NCBI GenBank assembly: GCA_903904765.1
Contig: CAIVEA010000473.1
Coordinates: 1 to 6,985, forward strand
Source: an uncultured Chloroflexota bacterium
GTDB taxonomy: Bacteria; Chloroflexota; Anaerolineae; Aggregatilineales; Phototrophicaceae
Reading direction: 5' to 3'
DNA length: 6,985 bases
Shown: positions 1 to 5,326 of the stretch, one piece after another
Layout of the letters: each line of letters opens with the position of its first letter
Numbering within the stretch: position 1 is the first letter of the stretch
The notes under the pieces: generated by a model
Database searches by the model: none
What the model was told of the DNA's origin: nothing
What the model saw: the letters and a program-made list of their open reading frames with translations, nothing else
Position numbers and translations under genes: made by a program

Positions 1-1
1 G

Positions 2-1468
2 GCGCTGTTCAACGGCAAGGCCATCGGCTTCGATGCGCCTTACGCCATCGAAGGACGCATTCCCTTCGTGGATTTGTGGACGGAATACGCCGCATGGATG
101 ACCCGCGCCGTCCCGCCCGCCATCACCATGATCGAGTCGGCTGTGCCGCTGCAAATCGCCTATGGCTACGGCTACGCGCCGCAGGAGACGATTCCGCCCT
201 CCACGCTGGCCTTTGCTCGCGATTATTACCCCTACATGCGCTTCGGTCTGGCGCTCACACTCATGCAGGACGGCTATTTCGCACATGAGATTGGCGATAC
301 CGAACACGGCAGCGCGTGGTGGTACGACGAACTAGATGCCGACCTCGGCTATCCGTTGGGCGCTGCCCAGCGGGTGACATTGCCCGGTGCTGCGCCCGTC
401 AACCTCGTGCAGAATGGTGATTTTGAGGCGGGCAGCGCTTCTTGGGAATTGAATATAGATGACCAGTTCGGCGCAAACGCCTTTTTCAGCCTAGATCAGG
501 TAGACGGTTCGGCAGCCGTGCAGGTGGTCGTGCAGAGCATCGGCGCGGAGGAGTGGCAGGTCGAGTTGAGCCAGCCTGCACTGTCCCTCACACAGGGCGC
601 GGCCTACGATGTGACCTTCCGCGCCAAAGCCTCCGAGCCGCGCACGATTGCCATAAACAGCCAGCAGGACGGCGGCGACTATCAGGATTACGGCCTGTAT
701 CAGCCTTTCGACATCACCGCCGATTGGGCGGAGTACAGCGCCTCGTTCGTCGCCACCGCCACTACCGACGATGCTCGTCTGCAATTCTTCCTCGGTCAGT
801 CGCCCGGTGTGGTATGGATTGACGATGTGCGCTTGACCCCGCATCCGCCGGATGTCTACCGCCGCGACTTCAGCAATGGCCTCGCCCTGCTGAACGCCAC
901 CCACCAGCCGCAGACCATTGCGCTGGGGGCGCTATTCTGGCGGGTGCGCGGCGATCAAGCCCCGCTGGTCGAAACTCTGATTGATGATGTCGCGTCGGCT
1001 TTCACCACTGAAGGCGAGTGGCAGGCGGTTGAGATGGATAGTGGCGAATGGGAGGCCGAGCCGCCCTATTATCACGATTGGGGCGGGGGTGGTCATCTGA
1101 CCACGAACGGTAGCGCCCGCTGGGATTTGGGCATCACCCTGCCGGACACCTATATCGTTGCGGCGTGGTGGCCTGCCGCCCCTGATGCAGCGGGCTGGAA
1201 CGCGAACACCGTATATGAGATGGTTTCCGGCGGGCAGGTGGTGGCGCAGACCATTTTTGACCAGCGCACGGGCGGGGACGAGTGGCACATCATCGGCGAG
1301 GCCGCGTTGCAACCCGGCGCGTTTGTGCAACTGCGCTGTGATGGCTCCGCGTCCTGTTTGGCGGACGCGCTGCATGTGTGGTCGGCGGCGCGTTACAATG
1401 ATGGCAGCGCCACCGACACGGTGACTTTAGCGCCGATGGACGGCATCATCATGCAGCGGGCGCGTTGA
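2..1468 (+). CDS. Putative glycoside hydrolase (GHL15-type) with CBM and golvesin-like domains, 5'-truncated
   Basis: The reading frame is open from base 2, so the gene starts upstream; 488 C-terminal residues are visible. The first ~120 resemble the end of a GHL15 (hypothetical glycosyl hydrolase family 15) barrel: a YYPYMRFGLALTL stretch, then LMQDGYFAHE, then WWYDELDADLGYPLGAA, whose acidic residues are candidates for catalysis. A CBM_4_9-like beta-sandwich follows at about residues 134-279, opening NLVQNGDFEAGSASW and closing VWIDDVRL. Then YRRDFSNGLALLNAT and FWRVRGDQAP resume the host pattern. A golvesin-like domain lies at about 325-465 and ends CLADALHVW. The last residues, YNDGSATDTVTLAPMDGII, look like the final strands of the host C-terminal sandwich. 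The role is probably hydrolysis or binding of polysaccharide, perhaps outside the cell; the N-terminus that would show a signal peptide is missing. Substrate is unknown. It ends 7 bp from the convergent permease gene. Family placement rests on remembered motifs; the coding frame itself is certain. Confidence 0.72.
   Translation, partial: ALFNGKAIGFDAPYAIEGRIPFVDLWTEYAAWMTRAVPPAITMIESAVPLQIAYGYGYAPQETIPPSTLAFARDYYPYMRFGLALTLMQDGYFAHEIGDTEHGSAWWYDELDADLGYPLGAAQRVTLPGAAPVNLVQNGDFEAGSASWELNIDDQFGANAFFSLDQVDGSAAVQVVVQSIGAEEWQVELSQPALSLTQGAAYDVTFRAKASEPRTIAINSQQDGGDYQDYGLYQPFDITADWAEYSASFVATATTDDARLQFFLGQSPGVVWIDDVRLTPHPPDVYRRDFSNGLALLNATHQPQTIALGALFWRVRGDQAPLVETLIDDVASAFTTEGEWQAVEMDSGEWEAEPPYYHDWGGGGHLTTNGSARWDLGITLPDTYIVAAWWPAAPDAAGWNANTVYEMVSGGQVVAQTIFDQRTGGDEWHIIGEAALQPGAFVQLRCDGSASCLADALHVWSAARYNDGSATDTVTLAPMDGIIMQRAR
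401..838 (+). other. CBM_4_9-like carbohydrate-binding domain inside the hydrolase
   Basis: About 146 residues have the usual layout of a CenC-type carbohydrate-binding module. The domain opens with N-L-V-x-N-G-D-F-E-x-G with W a few residues on. Its middle has LSLTQGAAYDVTFRAKA, typical of the 'L..G..Y.v.F.AkA' strand. Its end has WAEYSASFVAT and then VWIDDVRL. It is flanked on both sides by sequence that reads as GHL15 host (DLGYPLGAA before, RRDFSNGLALLN after), so it appears to be an insertion and not a terminal appendage. The bound sugar cannot be told from sequence. Confidence 0.7.
974..1396 (+). other. Golvesin-like (GoLD-type) domain inside the hydrolase
   Basis: About 140 residues follow the golvesin-like pattern. 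They open with an Asp pair and DVASAFTTEGEW. A GSARWDLGITLPDTYIVAAWWP segment follows ('sa.w...lp.pG.Y.V...wp'). Next come TVYEMVSGGQVV, then EWHIIGEAALQPG, and an ending VQLRC...CLADALHVW ('v.l......vaDAv'). Cys446 and Cys452 (visible numbering) flank the last strands and could form a disulfide if the protein is exported. The domain sits between FWRVRGDQAP and YNDGSATDTVTL, which look like adjacent strands of the host's C-terminal beta-sandwich. Confidence 0.6.
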
Positions 1469-1481
1469 GGCGCACTCAGCG
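1463..1481. other. Small inverted repeat spanning both convergent stop codons
   Basis: CGTTGAG (1463-1469) can pair with CTCAGCG (1475-1481) around a 5-base GCGCA loop. This gives 7 pairs including one G-T wobble. The repeat contains the stop codon of the hydrolase (TGA, 1466-1468) and that of the permease (TCA on the plus strand, 1476-1478). No T-tract follows on either strand, so it is not a classic intrinsic terminator. It may only be chance. Confidence 0.25.
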
Positions 1482-3278
1482 GATACCCCAGAACAGCATA
1501 AGGCCGATCACCAGTCCGATCAGCGTGACCAGTGTCATGCCCACGCCAACCCGCGTGAAATCCCCGAATGTGTAGCCGCCCGGCCCCATCATCAGGATGT
1601 TGACAGCATGCGACAGCGGCGTGAGGAACGCGGTGGATGCGCCAATTGCTACCGCTACCGCCATCGCCTGCGGATTCACGCCCATCGTGATCGCGCTGGC
1701 GATGGCGATGGGGCCGATCATCAGCGGTGTGATCTGCCCGGCCACAATCTGCGTGATGGCGGTTGCCAGCGCCCAGAAGCCGAGGATGAGTCCTACCGAA
1801 CCACCATTCCCGAAAGTGGTTGTGACCAGCGTTCCCAACCGCGCACCCAGTCCCGTGTTGACCATCGCCACGCTTAACGGAATCATGCCCGCAATCAGGA
1901 ATACCACCCGCCACTCGACAGCGCGGTAGGCTTCGTCCATGTTCAGGCAGCCCGTCAATACCACTGCCGCCGCGCCCGCCAGCATGATCTGAGGCAGGGG
2001 CAGCACCTCCACAATAGAAGCCGCGAGTACGACCAGCATAATCAGCAGCGCCCATCGCGCTTTATGCAGATTGGGCGGCTGGAACTGGTGACTGCTTTGC
2101 AACACCAGATAATCGCTGTCCTGCGCCAGTGCCTTCACCCTCGCCGCTGCACCCACCATCAGTAGCGCATCGCCCACCGCCAGCGGGGTGCTGCCCACAT
2201 CGGTGCGGTAGCTGCGCCCCTCGCGCCACAGCGCCACGCTGGTCAGCCCGAATTTGCTGCGAAACTGGATGTCCCGCAGCGTTTTGCCGATCATGCCGGA
2301 ACGCGGCGGGATGATGACCTCTGTCAGATCAACCGCGAACTCACGCTGTTTTCCCCCATTTTCAGGCTCAATGTTCAGCCCCCACGCCGCCAGTTTTTCG
2401 ACCCGATCCCATCGCCCCAGCACCAGCAGCGTATCTCCGCTGTTGATGACCGTGATCGGTTCGGGCGTGAGTATGGTGTGCCCACCGCGCTTGATCGCCA
2501 GTACGGTCAGCCCCAATTCCGCCCCGATGTGACTATGACTGAGCGCCGTGTTCACCAGTTTTGAACCCGCTGGCACATGCACATCCCATAGCCGTTCATC
2601 CAGACTGTAGGTTTCAAACAGGTTGCGCGACAGGCTGCGCGGCGTGGTGGTCGTGCCGATTGGTTCACGCTCAGGCAGCAACCGTCTGCCGATGAGCGCC
2701 ATATACGCCAGTGCCAGCAGCACAATCAGCCCGCCCGTCGGCAGGAAGTCCATCATATCCAGCCCGGGCAGATTTTGGTCGTGCAGCACACCACTCATGA
2801 TGATGTTGGCGGTGGTGAAGTAAGTCGCCATACCGCCTACCATTGTTCCAAACGACAGCGGCATGAGCAGTTTGGAGAGGCGCACGCCCGAATCGCGCCC
2901 GACCTGTACGGCGGCGGGCAGCAGCACGGCAGCGGCGGCGATGTTGTTCATCACCATCGAAAGCAGCGCCCCCGCCGCCATGAATAGAATCACCAGTCGC
3001 ACTTCCGACCCGCGCCCCACCCGCCGGATATGGTTGGCGAGCGTCTGCACAAGTCCGGTGGTTTCCAGCGCATGGGTGATGATGAACAGGCCGATGATCG
3101 TAATCACCGCGCCCCTGCTGAAACCGGACAGGGCTTCTTGAGGTGTGACTAGTCCTGTGGTCGCCAGCGCCAGCAGCACGAGGATGGCCGTCACATCCGG
3201 GCGTGTTTTGCCGGACAAGAGCAGCGCGAATGTTCCGATTAGAATGGCAATCAGCACAATTTCAGAAGGAGTGAGCAT
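1476..3278 (-). CDS. SLC13/DASS-type permease with two TrkA-C domains
   Basis: A 600-residue inner-membrane transporter of the SLC13/divalent anion:Na+ symporter group, probably moving a small anion (sulfate or a carboxylate; substrate not decidable). An N-terminal helical half (residues ~1-200) includes the KTRPD turn, a GFSRGAVITI hairpin and MNNIAAAAVLLP (110-121). Two soluble TrkA-C (RCK_C) domains occupy about 222-302 and 312-395; the second includes VIIPPRSGMIGKTLRDIQF. A C-terminal helical half (~408-600) includes PLSHAVN (554-560) and GPGGY (565-569), both usual for this group. Length and order match the TrkA-C-containing subfamily. I chose ATG 3278 because MLTPSEIVLIAILIG is the normal beginning of the family. 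A GTG at 3305 would add nine residues, but it lies at the predicted transcription start of the only candidate promoter. No clear Shine-Dalgarno is visible for either start. It is divergent from rplS and convergent with the hydrolase. Confidence 0.88.
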   Translation of the reverse strand: MLTPSEIVLIAILIGTFALLLSGKTRPDVTAILVLLALATTGLVTPQEALSGFSRGAVITIIGLFIITHALETTGLVQTLANHIRRVGRGSEVRLVILFMAAGALLSMVMNNIAAAAVLLPAAVQVGRDSGVRLSKLLMPLSFGTMVGGMATYFTTANIIMSGVLHDQNLPGLDMMDFLPTGGLIVLLALAYMALIGRRLLPEREPIGTTTTPRSLSRNLFETYSLDERLWDVHVPAGSKLVNTALSHSHIGAELGLTVLAIKRGGHTILTPEPITVINSGDTLLVLGRWDRVEKLAAWGLNIEPENGGKQREFAVDLTEVIIPPRSGMIGKTLRDIQFRSKFGLTSVALWREGRSYRTDVGSTPLAVGDALLMVGAAARVKALAQDSDYLVLQSSHQFQPPNLHKARWALLIMLVVLAASIVEVLPLPQIMLAGAAAVVLTGCLNMDEAYRAVEWRVVFLIAGMIPLSVAMVNTGLGARLGTLVTTTFGNGGSVGLILGFWALATAITQIVAGQITPLMIGPIAIASAITMGVNPQAMAVAVAIGASTAFLTPLSHAVNILMMGPGGYTFGDFTRVGVGMTLVTLIGLVIGLMLFWGIR

Positions 3279-3310
3279 GGTGTTTGAGCCGATGATGTGC
3301 GACACTATCT

Positions 3311-3316
3311 ATTCTA
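3311..3316 (-). promoter_or_regulatory. Candidate extended -10 promoter of the permease gene
   Basis: On the minus strand TGTTAGAAT gives a -10 hexamer (TAGAAT, 5 of 6 to consensus) with an upstream TG extension. No good -35 is present at 16-18 bp; TGTACA at 3337-3342 is 20 bp away. Transcription would begin near 3304. That gives a leader of about 26 nt to ATG 3278 and places GTG 3305 at or before the start point. Confidence 0.3.
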
Positions 3317-3347
3317 ACATGACGCTGTTTAGCGGATGTACAGACCC

Positions 3348-3377
3348 TTGCCCTTACATCCCCCTGACTGATATAAT
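3348..3377 (+). promoter_or_regulatory. Promoter of rplS operon (sigma-70-like, extended -10)
   Basis: A perfect TATAAT (3372-3377) is preceded by TG one base upstream (3369-3370). A TTGCCC -35 (3348-3353, 4 of 6) lies 18 bp away. The predicted start is near 3384, about 57 nt before the rplS ATG. It is the best promoter match I found in the window and the only candidate upstream of the rplS-C26-murI run. Confidence 0.7.
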
Positions 3378-3392
3378 TTCCCGCTATTGATG

Positions 3393-3427
3393 CGAAACGA
3401 GTTGCGCCTGCGGGCGCATTTTGTTCG
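3393..3427 (+). promoter_or_regulatory. Long leader hairpin immediately before the rplS ribosome binding site
   Basis: The upper stem TGCGCC (3403-3408) pairs perfectly with GGCGCA (3413-3418) over a TGCG loop. Below one T-T mismatch, 3396-3401 pairs with 3420-3425 (four Watson-Crick pairs and two G-T). Past a bulged A3395, 3393-3394 pairs with 3426-3427. Fourteen pairs in all fill most of the predicted leader, and the last base is the first G of the Shine-Dalgarno sequence. It could be a translational or L19-binding control element, or an attenuator (the 3' arm holds TTTTGTT). L19 leader elements are known in other phyla; I cannot say this is homologous. Confidence 0.5.
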
Positions 3428-3433
3428 GAAGGA
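3427..3433 (+). promoter_or_regulatory. Ribosome binding site of rplS
   Basis: GGAAGGA lies 7 bases before ATG 3441. This fixes the start there and not at the upstream in-frame TTG/ATG (3387/3390), which lie next to the predicted transcription start. Confidence 0.8.
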
Positions 3434-3440
3434 CGATGAA

Positions 3441-3785
3441 ATGACTGATTTACTGGCTTCGCTGGAATCGCCGGATCGCGGCCATCCCGAGGTCGCCTCT
3501 GGCGACAGCGTGAAAGTTCACCTGCGGATTGTTGAAGGTGATCGTGAGCGCGTGCAGGTCTTTCAGGGTGTGGTGATTCGCGTTCGTGGTGGTGGGAACA
3601 ACAAGAATTTCACCGTCCGCCGTCTCGCCAGTCATGGTGTGGGTGTCGAACGTACCTTCTTGTTCCGCAGCCCGCGTATCGAGAAGATCGAAGTGACCCG
3701 CCATGCTAAGGTGCGCCGCGCCCACCTGTACTACCTGCGCGATCTGCGCGGTAAGGCTGCCCGTTTGAAGGAACGGCGTGGCTAA
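3441..3785 (+). CDS. rplS: 50S ribosomal protein L19
   Basis: The product is a 114-residue protein of the large ribosomal subunit, located at the interface with the 30S subunit. It matches L19 along its whole length. The motifs in order are [27 protein letters not shown], a [12 protein letters not shown] loop, [20 protein letters not shown] and [21 protein letters not shown] at the C-terminus. The length is normal for the family. The start is set by GGAAGGA 7 bases upstream; extending to 3387 would add 18 residues not typical of L19. In many bacteria rplS follows rpsP, rimM and trmD. Here it has its own promoter and leader and is first in an operon with a C26 hydrolase and murI. Its last 8 bases overlap the next gene, which suggests translational coupling. 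Confidence 0.97.
   Translation: MTDLLASLESPDRGHPEVASGDSVKVHLRIVEGDRERVQVFQGVVIRVRGGGNNKNFTVRRLASHGVGVERTFLFRSPRIEKIEVTRHAKVRRAHLYYLRDLRGKAARLKERRG
3768..3772 (+). promoter_or_regulatory. Ribosome binding site of the C26 hydrolase
   Basis: AAGGA inside the end of rplS lies 5 bases before GTG 3778. An alternative ATG at 3790 would be 17 bases away, so the GTG is preferred. Confidence 0.6.
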
Positions 3786-4518
3786 TCCGATGGCGCCGCT
3801 GATTGGTATTACCACTGCCCGTTTTGTCTCTCCTGATACGGGCTGGCGCTACAATCGCGGCTATGAAGGGTGTATCAAGGCAGTCGCCCAGGCGGGCGGT
3901 CTGCCTGTTTTGATTCCCGTCAGCGTGGATGATACCGTGTTGCGAGCCATCTATGATCGCTTGGATGGCGTGCTGCTGCCCGGTGGTGGAGACATTGATC
4001 CCAGCTACTACAACGCTTCCTCGCATCCCGCTACCTACGAGATTGACAGGCACCGTGACGATCTCGAGATTCGACTTGCTCGCTGGTCGCTGGAAGATGA
4101 TCTGCCGCTGTTCGGTATTTGCCGGGGGCATCAGGTCATGAATGTGGCCTTCGGTGGAACGCTGGTGCAGGACATCCCTTCCGAGGTGGAAACACAGTTT
4201 AACCACAACGTCCGTGATAACCGCCAGACCCATGCACATCATGTCGAGATTGCGCCGGATAGCCGGCTCGCCCGTATCATCGGTTCCACCCGTCTTGAGG
4301 TCAACAGCGTTCATCATCAGTCGGTGGGGCAGGCTGCCCCCAATACCTGTGTGACCGCTTACGCCCCGGATGGTGTGATCGAGGCGCTGGAAATGCCGGA
4401 ACGCAAATTCGTCCTCAGCGTTCAGTGGCATCCCGAAGACCTGTTTGAAGATGATCCGGCCATGATGCGCCTGTTCACCGCTTTTGTCGAGGCGGCGGGT
4501 GGTCGAGCAGCGCCCTAA
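3778..4518 (+). CDS. Gamma-glutamyl-gamma-aminobutyrate hydrolase-like protein (peptidase C26, class I GATase fold)
   Basis: A 246-residue cytoplasmic protein of the PuuD-like peptidase C26 group. These enzymes cleave gamma-glutamyl amides and release glutamate. The signature [14 protein letters not shown] is at about 65-78. The nucleophile elbow [10 protein letters not shown] places the catalytic cysteine at 115, followed by [10 protein letters not shown]. The end of the fold has VQWHPED, with His218 and Glu220 completing the Cys-His-Glu triad. HHVEIAP and NSVHHQSV are also usual for the group. Length is typical and all triad residues are present, so it should be active. The start is GTG 3778, overlapping rplS by 8 bp with AAGGA at the right spacing. 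Its last 20 bp overlap the murI start. The true substrate is not evident. PuuD acts in putrescine breakdown, but no other putrescine genes are in view, and the neighbour murI suggests a glutamate or peptidoglycan link (inference). Confidence 0.9.
   Translation: MANPMAPLIGITTARFVSPDTGWRYNRGYEGCIKAVAQAGGLPVLIPVSVDDTVLRAIYDRLDGVLLPGGGDIDPSYYNASSHPATYEIDRHRDDLEIRLARWSLEDDLPLFGICRGHQVMNVAFGGTLVQDIPSEVETQFNHNVRDNRQTHAHHVEIAPDSRLARIIGSTRLEVNSVHHQSVGQAAPNTCVTAYAPDGVIEALEMPERKFVLSVQWHPEDLFEDDPAMMRLFTAFVEAAGGRAAP
4489..4492 (+). promoter_or_regulatory. Ribosome binding site supporting GTG 4499 for murI
   Basis: GAGG lies 6 bases upstream of GTG 4499, inside the end of the preceding gene. The other in-frame candidate, TTG 4484, lacks such a site and would add an unusual SRRR-containing extension. 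Confidence 0.45.
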
Positions 4519-5326
4519 CCTCATCGGTGTTTTCGACAGCGGCATCGGCGGTCTGTCGGTGCTGCGTGAAATCCATCACTTGCTGCCTGCACATCCCACG
4601 CTTTATGTCGCCGATCAGGGGCATTTGCCCTATGGCCCGCGTTCCAATGCCGAAATTCTCGCTTTTTCGGAGGCCATCACTCGCTACCTCATCGAGCAAG
4701 GGGCGCGTGTGGTGGTGATCGCCTGCCATACCGCCAGCGCCGCCGCGCTCTATACCCTGCGCGAACGTTATCCGCATGTTCCCTTCGTGGGAATGGAACC
4801 CGCTGTGAAGCCAGCGGCGGAGCGCACCCGTTCCGGCGTGGTGGGTGTGCTTTCGACGGAGACGACGGCGCGGGGGGCGTTGTATAAGCGCGTTTTGCAG
4901 CGGTATGCGCGGGGCGTGCGTGTCATCACACAGGTCGCGCCCGATTTGGTGCAGATTGCCGAGGAGCAGAGCCAGCACACCCCCGCCGGACGCGCCGTGC
5001 TGGAGCGCACTTTGCGCCCGCTGATGAACGCAGGGGCGGATGAAGTGGTGCTAGGCTGCACTCATTTTCCTTTCCTCGCGGCGGCCATTCAGGAGATTGT
5101 CGGGGAGAATGTGGCGTTGGTAGACCCGGGGCCAGCCGTAGCGCGGCAGACGATGCGCTTATGGCCTGCGGGTGAGAAACCTACCGCTATTCCCAACCGA
5201 TATGTGACCAGCGGTGATTTAGCTGCCTTTCAGCGCACCTTATCCATGTTGATTAACGTTCATTCTCGTCCTCACGCGCTGAGGTGGCATGCGAACGACA
5301 CCACTTTTACCGTCGCGGACGGGTAG
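4499..5326 (+). CDS. murI: Glutamate racemase
   Basis: MurI interconverts L- and D-glutamate in the cytoplasm, supplying D-glutamate for peptidoglycan precursors without a cofactor. The 275-residue protein has the normal length. IGVFDSGIGGLSVLREI near the N-terminus carries the conserved Asp13-Ser14. VADQGHLPYGPRS follows at 38-49. The first catalytic cysteine is Cys76 in IACHTAS and the second is Cys187 in LGCTHFPFL, so both halves of the two-cysteine mechanism are present. The residue after Cys76 is His where the family usually has Asn (ACNTAS). FVGMEPAVKPA at 96-106 is a good family match. GTG 4499 is chosen over TTG 4484 because of its GAGG site. The start overlaps the C26 gene by 20 bp, implying coupling, and the 3' end overlaps the convergent kinase gene by 20 bp. 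It is most likely transcribed from the rplS promoter. Confidence 0.95.
   Translation: MVEQRPNLIGVFDSGIGGLSVLREIHHLLPAHPTLYVADQGHLPYGPRSNAEILAFSEAITRYLIEQGARVVVIACHTASAAALYTLRERYPHVPFVGMEPAVKPAAERTRSGVVGVLSTETTARGALYKRVLQRYARGVRVITQVAPDLVQIAEEQSQHTPAGRAVLERTLRPLMNAGADEVVLGCTHFPFLAAAIQEIVGENVALVDPGPAVARQTMRLWPAGEKPTAIPNRYVTSGDLAAFQRTLSMLINVHSRPHALRWHANDTTFTVADG

Noticed and set aside
491..1375. Two minus-strand open frames opposite the hydrolase gene
   Set aside because: The plus-strand frame has clear domain patterns throughout; the antisense products have none.
1393..2055. Long minus-strand open frame (220 codons) inside the permease gene
   Set aside because: It overlaps the permease in another frame on the same strand, has low-complexity composition rich in Gly, Arg, His and Asp, and shows no family motif.
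3403..3425. Intrinsic terminator for an upstream gene (GC stem followed by TTTTGTT)
   Set aside because: No plus-strand gene lies upstream in this region; the element is within the rplS leader, so it was treated as a leader structure.
3387..3440. In-frame extension of rplS to TTG 3387 or ATG 3390 (18 or 17 extra residues)
   Set aside because: It has no ribosome binding site, starts at the predicted transcription start, and L19 proteins normally begin about where ATG 3441 does.
3436..3444. Mini-ORF ATG-AAA-TGA overlapping the rplS start codon
   Set aside because: Its ATG is only 2 bases from the Shine-Dalgarno, too close for efficient use; most likely chance.
4484..4498. TTG start five codons upstream for murI
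   Set aside because: The extension has no homology to MurI N-termini and GTG 4499 has a GAGG site 6 bases before it.
3706..4545. Minus-strand open frame of 279 codons opposite the C26 gene
   Set aside because: It is antisense to a gene with an intact catalytic triad and family motifs, and its own translation resembles nothing known; a GC-rich shadow frame.
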